A DNA stretch of 64,000 bases from Pontitalea aquivivens. Its GTDB lineage: Bacteria; Pseudomonadota; Alphaproteobacteria; Rhodobacterales; Rhodobacteraceae. The notes beneath the pieces were generated by a model, which worked only from the letters and a program-made list of their open reading frames with translations, was not told the DNA's origin and did not search any database. This document shows, piece after piece, positions 23,438 through 32,476 of the stretch. Where the stretch lies: positions 34,661 through 98,660 of the forward strand of contig NZ_JBKFEY010000010.1 in the NCBI RefSeq assembly GCF_046507575.1. The letters run 5' to 3'. Position numbers and translations under genes: made by a program. Position 1 is the stretch's first letter. Every line of letters begins with the position of its first letter.

Positions 23438-24850
23438 ATGGGCGAAACACCGATACTTCTGTGGCTGCGGCGGGATTTCCGGCTAAGCGATCACCCGGCC
23501 ATGGCGGCCGCCGTGGCGACGGGGCGGCCGGTGATCCCGGTCTTTATCCATGACGAGACGGTCGAGGCGCTGGGCGCCGCGCCGAAATGGCGGCTGGGGG
23601 CGGCGGTCGGGCATTTCGCGGGGCTGCTGGACCGGATCGGGTCGCGCCTGATCCTGCGGCGCGGCCCCGCGCTGGACGTGCTGCGCGCGCTGGTCGCGCA
23701 GACCGGGGCGGGGGCGGTCTGTTGGTCGCGGCTTTACGATCCGGTCTCGGTTGCGCGCGACACCGGCGTCAAGGCCGCGCTGAAGGCGGCAGGCATCGCG
23801 GCGCAGAGCTTTGCCGGGCACCTGCTGTTCGAACCCTGGACGGTGCAGACCGGCGCGGGCGGGCCCTATCGGGTCTATTCGCCCTATTGGCGCGCGGTCA
23901 AGGGACGTGAGGTTCTGCCCGCGCTTCCGGCGATTCATCAGCTTCGTGCGCCAGGCCATTGGCCAGAAAGCGAAAGTCTGGAAGACTGGCGGATGGGCGG
24001 GGCGCTGCGGCGGGGCGCTGCGGTGGTCGCGCGCCACGCGCAGGTTGGCGAGGCGGCGGCGCTGGACCGGCTGGACCGTTTCATCCGCGGGCGGATCGAC
24101 CGCTATCAGGACCGGCGCGACTTTCCGGCGGAACCCGCCACCTCGGGCCTGTCGGAAAACCTGACGCTGGGTGAAATCTCGGCCAGGGTGGTCTGGCATG
24201 CGGGCTGGCGCGCGCTGCAGGAAGGTGCTGCGGGGGCGGAACATTTCCTGAAGGAACTGGTCTGGCGCGAATTTGCCTGGCATCTGCTGCACCATTTCCC
24301 GGATCTGGCCCAGGACAACTGGCGCGCGGAATGGAAGGATTTTCCCTGGCGCGGGGACAATGACGATGCCGAGGCCTGGCGGCGCGGCATGACCGGCGAA
24401 CCCTTTGTCGATGCGGCCATGCGGCAGATGTATGTGACCGGCACGATGCACAACCGCGCGCGCATGATCGCGGCATCCTACCTGACCAAGCATCTGCTGA
24501 CCGACTGGCGCGTGGGCCTGAAATGGTTTGAAGACTGCCTGATCGACTGGGACCCGGCGGCCAATGCGATGGGCTGGCAATGGGTGGCGGGATCCGGCCC
24601 CGACGCGGCCCCCTATTTTCGCGTGTTCAACCCCGGGGGGCAGGCGGAAAAATTCGACAAGACAGGTGGTTATCTGGAAAAGTTCATCGCCGAGGGGCGG
24701 CCTTCGCCGGCCCCCGAGGCGCTGGAATTCTTTGCCGCCTGCCCGAAATCCTGGGGCCTTTCGCCGGACCAGAGCTATCCCGTGCGCCGGATTTCCCTTG
24801 ACGCAGGGCGCAAGCGGGCTTTGACTGCCTATGCGGCGCGCGAAAAGTGA
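23438..24850 (+). CDS. phrB: Deoxyribodipyrimidine photolyase, class I
   Basis: A 470-residue flavoprotein that repairs cyclobutane pyrimidine dimers using light. The N-terminal antenna domain starts TPILLWLRRDFRLSDHPAM; the FAD domain holds LKELVWREFAWHLLHHFP, NRARMIAASYLTKHLL and the signature DWDPAANAMGWQWVAGSGPDAAPYFRVFNP, with the Trp residues used in electron transfer. Length matches the family (about 470). A weak GGGGGCAGG precedes the ATG. Confidence 0.94.
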   Translation: MGETPILLWLRRDFRLSDHPAMAAAVATGRPVIPVFIHDETVEALGAAPKWRLGAAVGHFAGLLDRIGSRLILRRGPALDVLRALVAQTGAGAVCWSRLYDPVSVARDTGVKAALKAAGIAAQSFAGHLLFEPWTVQTGAGGPYRVYSPYWRAVKGREVLPALPAIHQLRAPGHWPESESLEDWRMGGALRRGAAVVARHAQVGEAAALDRLDRFIRGRIDRYQDRRDFPAEPATSGLSENLTLGEISARVVWHAGWRALQEGAAGAEHFLKELVWREFAWHLLHHFPDLAQDNWRAEWKDFPWRGDNDDAEAWRRGMTGEPFVDAAMRQMYVTGTMHNRARMIAASYLTKHLLTDWRVGLKWFEDCLIDWDPAANAMGWQWVAGSGPDAAPYFRVFNPGGQAEKFDKTGGYLEKFIAEGRPSPAPEALEFFAACPKSWGLSPDQSYPVRRISLDAGRKRALTAYAAREK

Positions 24851-24903
24851 ACCTGGCACGCCCGCCATGCGTATCCGGTTGAAAACGCTCAAGGGGGACG
24901 CAG

Positions 24904-26133
24904 ATGTTCGACATGGATGCCAAGGTGCTGACCGATACCGCGGGGCAGAAGAACCTGCCGCGCTGGTTCGCGCGGGTCTTTGCCGTGGCGGGGCGCGGGG
25001 TGGCGCATGGGCAGCTGGATTTCGTCCTGCCCGACGGGCGGCGCTTTCGCATCCGCGCCGCCGCACCCGGGCCGCAGGCCGAGGTGGTGGTGCATGATCC
25101 CGACATTTTCGCCCGCCTGATCCGCGAGGGCGATCTGGGCTTTTGCGAGGCCTATCTGGATGGCGGCTGGTCCTCGCCCGATCTGATGGCCTTCATGGAT
25201 CTGATCCATGCCGACAATGACGATCTGTATGACGGTTTTCCGGGCCTGGGCCTGCTGCGCAAATATGAGGCCTTCCGCCACTGGCTGCGCGGCAATTCAC
25301 GCGCGCAGGCCCGGCGCAACATCGCGGCGCATTACGATCTGGGCAATGATTTCTACGCGCTCTGGCTGGACCCCTCGATGACCTATTCCTCGGCGCTTTA
25401 TCGCGGCACCGATGACCTGCAAGAGGCGCAGCGCCAGAAATACGCCGCCATGGTCGATGCGCTGGACGTCGCGCCGGGCGCGCATGTCCTGGAAATCGGC
25501 TGCGGCTGGGGGGGCTTTGCCGAATATGCCGCGGGCGAACGCGGGCTGCGCCTGACCTGCCTGACGATTTCACAGGCCCAGCACGATTATGCCGTGGCCC
25601 GCATCGCGCGCGCGGGCCTGGCCGGCCGGGTCGAAATCCGCCTGCAGGATTACCGCGATACCACCGGCCAGTTCGACGCCATCGCCTCGATCGAGATGTT
25701 CGAGGCGGTGGGCGAAAAATACTGGCCCACCTGTTTCGATGTGGTCCACGACCGGCTCAGGCCCGGGGGAAAGGCCTGCCTGCAGGTCATCACCGTGCAG
25801 GAAAAGCGTTTTCAGATCTATCGACAAAGCCCGGATTTCATTCAGAAATACATCTTCCCCGGCGGTATGCTGCCGCCGCCTTCGAAGATGCAATCCCTGC
25901 CGCAGGCGGCGGGGCTGCGGCCCCTGGGGGGGCTGTCCTTCGGGCGCGATTACGCGCGCACGCTGCGCGTCTGGTACGAACGTTTCAATGCCCGCTGGCC
26001 CGAAATCGCCGCGATGGGGTTTGATGCGCGCTTCCGGCGGATGTGGAATTTCTATCTTGCCTCTTGCGCCGGTGCCTTTGAGTACGGAAACTGCGATGTG
26101 ACGCAATTCCGCTATGAAAGGCCCGGGGGGTAG
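24904..26133 (+). CDS. cfa: Cyclopropane-fatty-acyl-phospholipid synthase
   Basis: A 409-residue SAM-dependent methyltransferase that adds a methylene bridge to unsaturated membrane fatty acids. NIAAHYDLGNDFYALWLDPSMTYSSA is the CFA signature, VLEIGCGWGGFAEYAA the SAM-binding motif I, and IEMFEAVGEKYWPTCF the active-site region. AAGGGGGA precedes the ATG. It is followed without a gap by trgA, so they are probably cotranscribed. Confidence 0.94.
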   Translation: MFDMDAKVLTDTAGQKNLPRWFARVFAVAGRGVAHGQLDFVLPDGRRFRIRAAAPGPQAEVVVHDPDIFARLIREGDLGFCEAYLDGGWSSPDLMAFMDLIHADNDDLYDGFPGLGLLRKYEAFRHWLRGNSRAQARRNIAAHYDLGNDFYALWLDPSMTYSSALYRGTDDLQEAQRQKYAAMVDALDVAPGAHVLEIGCGWGGFAEYAAGERGLRLTCLTISQAQHDYAVARIARAGLAGRVEIRLQDYRDTTGQFDAIASIEMFEAVGEKYWPTCFDVVHDRLRPGGKACLQVITVQEKRFQIYRQSPDFIQKYIFPGGMLPPPSKMQSLPQAAGLRPLGGLSFGRDYARTLRVWYERFNARWPEIAAMGFDARFRRMWNFYLASCAGAFEYGNCDVTQFRYERPGG

Positions 26134-26574
26134 ATGCCGACAGCAGCCAAACTTTTTGCCGCGGTGGCGTTGGCGTTGGCGGGGTTCTTTACCGGCGCGC
26201 TGGTGCTGCAATACCTGCCGGGCGTGGCGGGGGGCGGGCGGCTGCCGCTGACTGCGGCCTCGATCGGGCTTTTGCTGGGCTGGCAGGTGATCGGCCGGTC
26301 GGTGGGCCGGGGGATGTGGCTTGCGGCGCAGGCGGGGATGCGGGCCTCGGTCTATCTGGTCATTCTGGTGCTGTTCTTCCTGGGCACGCTGCAGATGATC
26401 CGCTGGTCGGTGCGGATGCGCTATGATGGCCCGTTCGAGGCGCTGACCGACATTGTGGGGCAGGGCCTGGACATGGGGGCCGCCGCGCTGCGGCCCGATG
26501 TGGTGATCGTTCTGTTCCTGGGTGGCGCGCTTGCCGGCATCGCCTCGGAATGGGCGCATCGGCGCTGGGTCTGA
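26134..26574 (+). CDS. trgA: TrgA-like membrane protein of the tellurite-resistance locus
   Basis: A 146-residue protein with about four hydrophobic segments and little soluble sequence. Recognised as TrgA-like from its size, topology and position: in Rhodobacter sphaeroides trgA, trgB and cysK together support tellurite resistance, and here the same order is seen with trgB broken. It begins directly after the cfa stop codon. The biochemical role of TrgA is unknown. GGGGGG just before the ATG serves as SD. Confidence 0.75.
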   Translation: MPTAAKLFAAVALALAGFFTGALVLQYLPGVAGGGRLPLTAASIGLLLGWQVIGRSVGRGMWLAAQAGMRASVYLVILVLFFLGTLQMIRWSVRMRYDGPFEALTDIVGQGLDMGAAALRPDVVIVLFLGGALAGIASEWAHRRWV

Positions 26575-26588
26575 GGGGCGGGCACGGC

Positions 26589-26783
26589 TTGACGATCCGG
26601 TATTTCCTGTATGGCACCCTGCGCCATCCGCCGCTTCTGGCGCGGGTGCTGGGGCGGGCCGCGGATGGCGTGGCCGCCCCGAACTGCGCCCCGAACTGCG
26701 CCCGGATCCGGGCCGCGATCCGGGTGATGATCTGTCGCCGGGGCCGGGGGCAGGGGGTTGAGGCTTTGGCCCCCAGGGCCTAA
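26589..26783 (+). pseudogene. Remnant of trgB
   Basis: From a TTG at 26589 the frame reads LTIRYFLYGTLRHPPLLARVLGRAADGVA in two runs (YFLYGTLRHPPLLARVLGR being the gamma-glutamylcyclotransferase-like start of TrgB-type proteins), then degenerates into low-complexity Arg/Gly codons and a short duplicated CCGAACTGCGCC. A full trgB would need several hundred more bases, but cysK begins at 26835. The gene is therefore deleted except for its first 30 codons or so. Identification rests on the N-terminal match and the trgA-cysK context. Confidence 0.6.
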
Positions 26784-26834
26784 GTCTTGGCAAACGGCAT
26801 GACCATGACCACACGAACAGAAGAGGGACACCCC

Positions 26835-27866
26835 ATGCGCATCTGCAACGATCTGGCCGAGGCGATCGGGAACACCCCGCTTGTCAGGCTGCGCCGCGCC
26901 TCGGAAATGACGGGCTGCACGATCCTGGGCAAGGCCGAGTTCATGAACCCCGGCCAGTCGGTCAAGGACCGCGCCGCGCTTTACATCATCCGCGATGCGG
27001 TGGCGCGCGGCCTGCTGAAGCCCGGCGGCACGATTGTCGAGGGCACGGCGGGCAATACCGGCATCGGGCTGGCGCTGGTCGGCGCCTCGATGGGCTTTCG
27101 CACGGTGATCGTGATCCCGGAAACGCAAAGCCAGGAAAAAAAGGACATGCTGCGCCTGGCCGGGGCCGAACTGGTACAGGTGCCGGCGGCGCCCTATTCC
27201 AACCCCAACAACTATGTCCGCTATTCCGGTCGCCTGGCCGCCGAACTGGCCAGAACCGAACCCAATGGCGCGATCTGGGCCAATCAGTTCGACAATGTCG
27301 CCAACCGCCAGGCCCATGTGGAAACCACCGGCCCCGAGATCTGGGACCAGACCGGGGGCAAGGTCGATGGCTTCATCTGCGCCGTCGGTTCGGGCGGGAC
27401 GCTGGCGGGGGTGGCGATGGCGCTGCAGCCCAGGGGCGTGCAGATCGGCCTGGCCGATCCCGAAGGTGCTGCACTGCACAGCTATTACACCGAAGGCGTG
27501 CTGAAGGCCGAAGGCTCGTCGATCACCGAAGGCATCGGGCAGGGGCGCATCACCGCCAATCTGGAAGGCATCCGCCCGGACATGAGCTTCCGCATCCCCG
27601 ATGCCGAGGCGCTGCCCGTGGTCTTTGACCTGCTGTCGGATGAAGGGCTGTGCCTGGGCGGATCGTCCGGCATCAACGTGGCCGGCGCGATCCGCATGGC
27701 GCAGGAAATGGGGCCGGGGCACACCATCGTCACCATCCTGTGCGATTACGGCACGCGCTATCAATCCAAGCTGTTCAACCCCGATTTCCTGCGCGCCAAG
27801 GGCCTGCCGGTGCCCGCGTGGCTGGACGGTCCGGGCCGCGCCATCCCCGAGGTCTATGAGGGATGA
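26835..27866 (+). CDS. cysK: Cysteine synthase A
   Basis: A 343-residue PLP enzyme making L-cysteine from O-acetylserine and sulfide. EAIGNTPLVRLRR at the N-terminus, PLP lysine in NPGQSVKDRAA, phosphate loop EGTAGNTGIGLA and VGSGGTLAGVA are intact. It is about 30 residues longer than Escherichia coli CysK, mainly at the C-terminus. AGAGGGA before ATG 26835 favours this start over 26787. Its stop overlaps the start of the next gene (ATGA). Known linkage to trgAB suggests a role in tellurite tolerance through thiols. Confidence 0.93.
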   Translation: MRICNDLAEAIGNTPLVRLRRASEMTGCTILGKAEFMNPGQSVKDRAALYIIRDAVARGLLKPGGTIVEGTAGNTGIGLALVGASMGFRTVIVIPETQSQEKKDMLRLAGAELVQVPAAPYSNPNNYVRYSGRLAAELARTEPNGAIWANQFDNVANRQAHVETTGPEIWDQTGGKVDGFICAVGSGGTLAGVAMALQPRGVQIGLADPEGAALHSYYTEGVLKAEGSSITEGIGQGRITANLEGIRPDMSFRIPDAEALPVVFDLLSDEGLCLGGSSGINVAGAIRMAQEMGPGHTIVTILCDYGTRYQSKLFNPDFLRAKGLPVPAWLDGPGRAIPEVYEG

Positions 27867-30268
27867 TGCCTCTGCTGCGGCTTGCCGCCGTTCTTGTGCT
27901 GCTGGCGCTGCCCGCCACCGCGCAAGAGGTCCAGGCCCCGGATTATGCCGTCTGGGAACGCGAGGCGCAGACCGTTCGGCAGGCGGTGGATGACACCGTC
28001 ATTGGCGACGAACGCCTGTCGCAGCTGCGCGCCGATGTGGTGAAATGGCGCAACACTTTCACCGCGGCGCAGGGTGTCAATGCCGACCGGATCGAGACGG
28101 TGCGCGGTCAGATCGAGGCCCTGGGCCCGGCCCCCGCGGAAGGCGAAACCGAAGATCCCGCGATCGCGGCGCGGCGCGCCGAACTGGCCGGGACGCTGGC
28201 CAGCCTTCAGGCGCCCCGCATCGCCGCCGCCGAAGCCGCGACCGAGGCCGATGGCCTGATCCGCAGCATCGACCGGCTGGTGCGCGAGCGCCAGGCCGAC
28301 AAGCTGTTGCGGCTGTCGCCATCGCCTGCCAATCCGGTCAACTGGCCCGCCGCGGTATCGCTGGTGCGCTGGATGGGCGCGTGGATCTATGATGAAACCA
28401 TCTGGCGCTTTACCCGGCCGATCAACCTGGAAACCTTGCGCAACAATGCGCCGCTGGTCGCGGTTCTGGTGCTGGTGGCGGGGGTGCTGCTGACGCGGGG
28501 CGGGCACTGGATGGGCCGCCTGACGCAATGGCTTCTGGCCCGGACGCAGATGCGCGGCCGCGGGCTGATCTCGGAACTGGTATCGCTGGGGCAGGTGGTG
28601 CTGCCGTTCCTGGGCGCGCTGATGCTGGTCACCGCGCTGGAAAAGACCGGGATGTTCGGGCCGATCCTGCTGGCGCTGTTCGGGGCCCTGCCGGGATTGC
28701 TGCTGGTGGTTCTGGCGGGCTGGTGGCTGGGCGCGCGGGTCTTTGGCGCGGGCGCGGGCGCGCTGGCGCTGCCCGATGAGGCGCGGGGCGAGGGCCGCTT
28801 TCACGCGCTGACGATGGGTCTGGCGCTGGCGCTTTACGGATTGCTGCAGGAATGGATCGCGCCGCGCGCGCAGGATTATCTGGGCGGGGCAGGGACCATC
28901 GCGGCGGACAAGGCGCAGGAAGTGGCGCTGCGCGCGGATGCGGCGCTGGCGGTGCTGTCTGTGCCGCTGCAGGTCTTCGCCGCCCTGGCGCTGTTCCGCA
29001 TGGGGCAGCTGCTGCGCCGGCGCGCGGTGGCGGCGACCCGCGCGGGCGAGGATGCCGAATTCCGGCTCAAGCTGATGGCGTGGCTCGGCAATGCGACGAT
29101 CGTGATCGCGGTGGTGGCGCCCGCGCTGGGGCTGATCGGCTATGTCAGCGCGGCCGATGCGCTGATCTGGCCGGCGATCCTGACGCTGGCGGTGCTGGCG
29201 GTGGTGGGCCTGCTGCAGGGCTTTGTGGCCGAACTTTACGGCGTGCTGACCCGGCGCGAGGATCGCCTGGCCGAGGATCTGGTTCCGGTGGTGGCGGGTT
29301 TCGTGCTGATCCTTCTGGCGCTGCCGGTGCTGGCGCTGATCTGGGGCGCGCGCCCCGAGGACCTGGTGGAACTCTGGACCCGGGCGAAAGCCGGCGTCTC
29401 GCTGGGGGGGGTGCGGATTTCGCCCATGGTCTTCGTGACCTTCGTGGTGGTCTTCGGCATCGGCTTCACGATCACGCGGCTGCTGCAGGGGGGCTTGCGC
29501 AGCTCGATCCTGCCCAAGACGCGGCTGGACAAGGGCGGGCAGAACGCCATCGTTTCCGGGGTCGGCTATCTGGGCATCTTCCTGGCCGCGATCCTGGCGA
29601 TTTCCTCGGCCGGGATCGACCTGTCGTCGCTGGCCATCGTCGCGGGGGCGCTGTCGGTCGGCATCGGCTTTGGCCTGCAGAACATCGTGTCGAACTTCGT
29701 CTCGGGCATCATCCTGCTGATCGAACGCCCGATTTCCGAAGGCGACTGGATCGAGGTCGGCGGCCAGATGGGCACCGTCAGGGCGATTTCGGTGCGTTCC
29801 ACCCGGATCGAAACCTTCGACCGGACCGAGGTGATCGTGCCCAATGCCGATCTGGTCTCGGGGCAGGTCACGAACTGGACGCGGGGCAACCTGACGGGGC
29901 GGGTGATCGTGCCGGTCGGCGTGGCCTATGGCACCGATACCCGCCGGGTCGAAAAGATCCTGACCGAGATCGCGGAAAACAATCCGCTTGTGATGATGGC
30001 CCCGCCGCCGCGCGTGCTGTTCACCGGGTTCGGCGCCGACAGCCTGAATTTCGAAATCCGCGCGATCCTGTCGGATGTGAATTTCGGCGTTTCGGTCAAA
30101 TCCGACATGAACCACGAAATCGCCGCCCGCTTTGCCGCCGAAGGGATCGAGATTCCCTTCGCCCAGCGCGATATCTGGTTGCGCAATCCCGATGCCTTGC
30201 GCGCGGCCGCATCGGGCCCCGCCGGGCAAGCCAAGCCCGACCCGGCCCCCGAAAACCAGCCGGGCTGA
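27863..30268 (+). CDS. DUF3772-domain mechanosensitive channel (MscS superfamily)
   Basis: An 801-residue inner-membrane protein. A signal peptide (MMPLLRLAAVLVLLALPATA) leads to a periplasmic, helical DUF3772-type domain (about 25-190). About ten membrane segments follow. The MscS core near 590-690 has GIGFGLQNIVSNFVSGIILL and RPISEGDWIEV, then the cytoplasmic beta domain with STRIETFDRTEVIVPNADLV. These large MscS relatives gate under membrane tension. Start overlaps the cysK stop, so expression is probably coupled. Confidence 0.9.
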   Translation: MMPLLRLAAVLVLLALPATAQEVQAPDYAVWEREAQTVRQAVDDTVIGDERLSQLRADVVKWRNTFTAAQGVNADRIETVRGQIEALGPAPAEGETEDPAIAARRAELAGTLASLQAPRIAAAEAATEADGLIRSIDRLVRERQADKLLRLSPSPANPVNWPAAVSLVRWMGAWIYDETIWRFTRPINLETLRNNAPLVAVLVLVAGVLLTRGGHWMGRLTQWLLARTQMRGRGLISELVSLGQVVLPFLGALMLVTALEKTGMFGPILLALFGALPGLLLVVLAGWWLGARVFGAGAGALALPDEARGEGRFHALTMGLALALYGLLQEWIAPRAQDYLGGAGTIAADKAQEVALRADAALAVLSVPLQVFAALALFRMGQLLRRRAVAATRAGEDAEFRLKLMAWLGNATIVIAVVAPALGLIGYVSAADALIWPAILTLAVLAVVGLLQGFVAELYGVLTRREDRLAEDLVPVVAGFVLILLALPVLALIWGARPEDLVELWTRAKAGVSLGGVRISPMVFVTFVVVFGIGFTITRLLQGGLRSSILPKTRLDKGGQNAIVSGVGYLGIFLAAILAISSAGIDLSSLAIVAGALSVGIGFGLQNIVSNFVSGIILLIERPISEGDWIEVGGQMGTVRAISVRSTRIETFDRTEVIVPNADLVSGQVTNWTRGNLTGRVIVPVGVAYGTDTRRVEKILTEIAENNPLVMMAPPPRVLFTGFGADSLNFEIRAILSDVNFGVSVKSDMNHEIAARFAAEGIEIPFAQRDIWLRNPDALRAAASGPAGQAKPDPAPENQPG

Positions 30269-30304
30269 CACAGCCGCCGATGGTGGGCGAAAGGCGCACC
30301 CTCT

Positions 30305-30355
30305 GGCCTTCGGATTTGCGGAAATATCCCGGGGGTCCGGGGGCAGCGCCCCCGG
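30305..30355. terminator. Repeat-derived hairpin between convergent channel and AI-2E genes
   Basis: CCGGGGGC (30337-30344) pairs with GCCCCCGG (30348-30355). It is preceded by CTTCGGATTTGCGGAAATAT (30309-30328), an inverted variant of the GATATTT...GCCGAAG repeat. The position between two 3' ends suits bidirectional termination. Confidence 0.6.
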
Positions 30356-30368
30356 GCCGCGCGCGCCA

Positions 30369-31481
30369 TCAGCCGTGGTGGTCCTCGGGCAGACCCTCGC
30401 GCGACAAAAGCACCGCGACGGGACGGAAGGTTGGCGACTGGGCACAGACGATCATCAGCGCCACCATGATCGGCACCGCCAGGAACATCCCCGGCAGGCC
30501 CCAGACCGCCCCCCAGAACGCCAGCGAGGCGATGATGCCAAAGGACGACAGCCGCAGCGCCTTGCCCATCAGCATCGGGTCGATGACATTGCCGATCACG
30601 AATTGCACGATCGCCACCGACACCAGAATGCCCAGCGCCGAGGATGGCTCTTGCGTCAGGATATAGACCGCCAGCGCCGCAACCCCCGTCGCGATGATCG
30701 ACCCGATCGAGGGGATGAAGTTCAGCGCGAAGGTCAGCACCGCAACCGGCATCGCCAACCCGAATCCCCCCAGCTTGAAGATGAAGAACACCACCGTCGC
30801 CGTGACCGCGCTGACCGCGGCCTTGACCATCAGGTAATGGTTCACCCGCCGCATGATCGTGCCCACGGTGCGCGCCGCGCGCTCGGCGCGGGCGTGATCG
30901 CCCAGCAGGTTTTCCAGCTTGGCATGGAACCAGACCCGTTCGGCGAACAGAAAGCCCACGAACAGGATGATCAGCACCGTCGCCGACAACAGGTTTGACG
31001 CTTGCCCGGCCATCGCCGTCAGATAGCCCGCGATCTCGATGCTCTGGATCGATGTCAGCACCGCCGCCTCGACATCCTCGCCCATCCATCGGAACAGTTC
31101 GGCAATGGCGCGCTGCGCGGGCCCGGCATAGGCCAGGATCATCGTCACCACCTCATTGGCCTGCGCCAGCAGGATCGCGCTGGCCGTCAGCAGGCCCGAT
31201 GCGATCAGCGCCAGCGCCACCACCGAGGCCAGCCAGTTGGGCACCCGGATCGGCCCGATCCGCACCCGCGCGATCGCATTGATCGCCTCGGAGGTCAGCG
31301 AGAACAGGATGATCGCGATCGCAAGCGAAATCAGGATGAAGCGCGCCTGGACCAGCAAGAACAGCACCAGCGCAAAGGCTATCAGCCCCAGCAGGATCGT
31401 GGGCAGGCGCATCGTCTCGCGCATCGTGGGCGCCCGGCGCAGCACATCCGGCCCGCTGTTGTCTTTCATCTTCGGTGCCAT
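30369..31481 (-). CDS. AI-2E family (PerM/TqsA-like) membrane transporter
   Basis: A 370-residue polytopic protein with paired N-terminal helices (TILLGLIAFALVLFLLVQAR), a central soluble segment and the C-terminal family block FALNFIPSIGSIIATG and QFVIGNVIDPMLMGKALRLSS. Members export small molecules such as AI-2 or act as Na/H antiporters; the substrate here is unknown. AAGGACGGA stands just before ATG 31481 (MAPKMKD). The frame is open to 31598 without a better start. Confidence 0.9.
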   Translation of the reverse strand: MAPKMKDNSGPDVLRRAPTMRETMRLPTILLGLIAFALVLFLLVQARFILISLAIAIILFSLTSEAINAIARVRIGPIRVPNWLASVVALALIASGLLTASAILLAQANEVVTMILAYAGPAQRAIAELFRWMGEDVEAAVLTSIQSIEIAGYLTAMAGQASNLLSATVLIILFVGFLFAERVWFHAKLENLLGDHARAERAARTVGTIMRRVNHYLMVKAAVSAVTATVVFFIFKLGGFGLAMPVAVLTFALNFIPSIGSIIATGVAALAVYILTQEPSSALGILVSVAIVQFVIGNVIDPMLMGKALRLSSFGIIASLAFWGAVWGLPGMFLAVPIMVALMIVCAQSPTFRPVAVLLSREGLPEDHHG

Positions 31482-32338
31482 TCCGTCCTTGCAGGGCCAA
31501 TCCCTGCCGTTATCCGCCCGCGCGCCCGCTTGCGCCGCGCCACGGTAAGGTCCGCGCCCGCCCATGACAAGCGTAAGCCTGCGCCAAGGCCCCGTCATGA
31601 GCGTGTTTCATGGCTCTGGCTGCCGGGTGTCCGTATGAACGTACGCGAAGCCCCCCGCCTTCAGGTTTGGCCGGCGTTCGATACGGGGCGCGCCGACGCC
31701 GCTGGACGGATGACGGAAAGGCCCGGATCATCTGGAAAGGCCATCGCATGGCGTGACGCTGGCAAGGGGCCGCGGCAGCCGATCCGCGATCTGATCCGCG
31801 CCCATGTCCTTGCGGCGGAACGGCCGCACGCCGATGGCACGACCGGGCCGCTGATGGCCAGGGGCGGCACCATATGGCATGGTTCTGGACCGGCCTGCGC
31901 GACGACCGGCCTTTGCGGGCGGGGCACGCGCGGATGTCGAGGCACAACCCCGGCGCCAGGCCCATCGGTTACATGCTCGACGAAGACAGCCGCCGGGACG
32001 CCTTTACCCGGCTTCTTGCCGACGGCCGCGTCTGCCTGACATGCCACTGTCGCACCTGCCGGAACGGCCCCCGTGGAACGGGGGGCCGAACCCACCGCCA
32101 AAGCCGCGCAACCACGGCCAGGCCGGATGGTTGCCGACAAGCAGCCCGCACAGGTCCCGCGCGCCCCGGACCGGCGCCCCGGCCCGGCCTGGCCTGGCTT
32201 GCCCCCCCCCGGACACGGCTCAGCGGTATGCCTTCGCCAGACGCCCCGCGGCGCCCCGATACACCCCACCGCAAATCCGCAATTCCCACGATCGCCCCCT
32301 TGCGCAACCCGCCCGTTTGCGGTTAGAGAACGCTCCAC
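31482..32338. other. 857-bp GC-rich stretch without a supported gene
   Basis: Several open frames exist on both strands, as expected at this GC content, but none has a good ribosome binding site plus recognisable sequence. A frame from 31635 (MNVREAPRLQVW) and one from 31874 (MAWFWTGLRDDRP) could be decayed fragments. The last 40 bp carry a plausible tRNA promoter (TTGCGC at 32300, TTAGAG at 32323). Confidence 0.5.
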
Positions 32339-32428
32339 GGAGAGGTGGCCGAGTGGTCGAAGGCGCACGCCTGGAAAGTGTGTAGGCGGGGAACCGTCTC
32401 GAGGGTTCGAATCCCTCTCTCTCCGCCA
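32339..32428 (+). tRNA. tRNA-Ser (anticodon GGA)
   Basis: A 90-base class II tRNA with acceptor stem GGAGAGG paired to TCTCTCC (one G-U), anticodon loop CTGGAAA giving GGA, a long variable arm, the T-loop GGTTCGAATCC and an encoded CCA (32426-32428). It reads UCC and UCU. Sequence to its right is phage-like, so it borders an integrated element; no second copy of its 3' end is visible in the window. Confidence 0.97.
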
Positions 32429-32450
32429 CACTCAAATGCCGAATCTGTCC

Positions 32451-32476
32451 AAAGGCCCTGATGGGGCCTTTTTTCC
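32451..32476 (+). terminator. Rho-independent terminator of the tRNA-Ser gene
   Basis: AAGGCCC (32452-32458) pairs with GGGCCTT around a short loop and is followed by TTTTTCCTTTT. Confidence 0.9.

Noticed and set aside
27854..30445. 863-codon open frame antisense to the mechanosensitive channel gene
   Set aside because: Composition is His/Arg/Gln-rich as in GC-bias shadow frames, and the opposite strand has clear MscS motifs and an operon overlap with cysK.
32339..32428. Direct repeat of the tRNA-Ser 3' end as attachment site within the window
   Set aside because: I found no second copy of the tRNA 3' sequence up to 64,000; the right end is outside the window.
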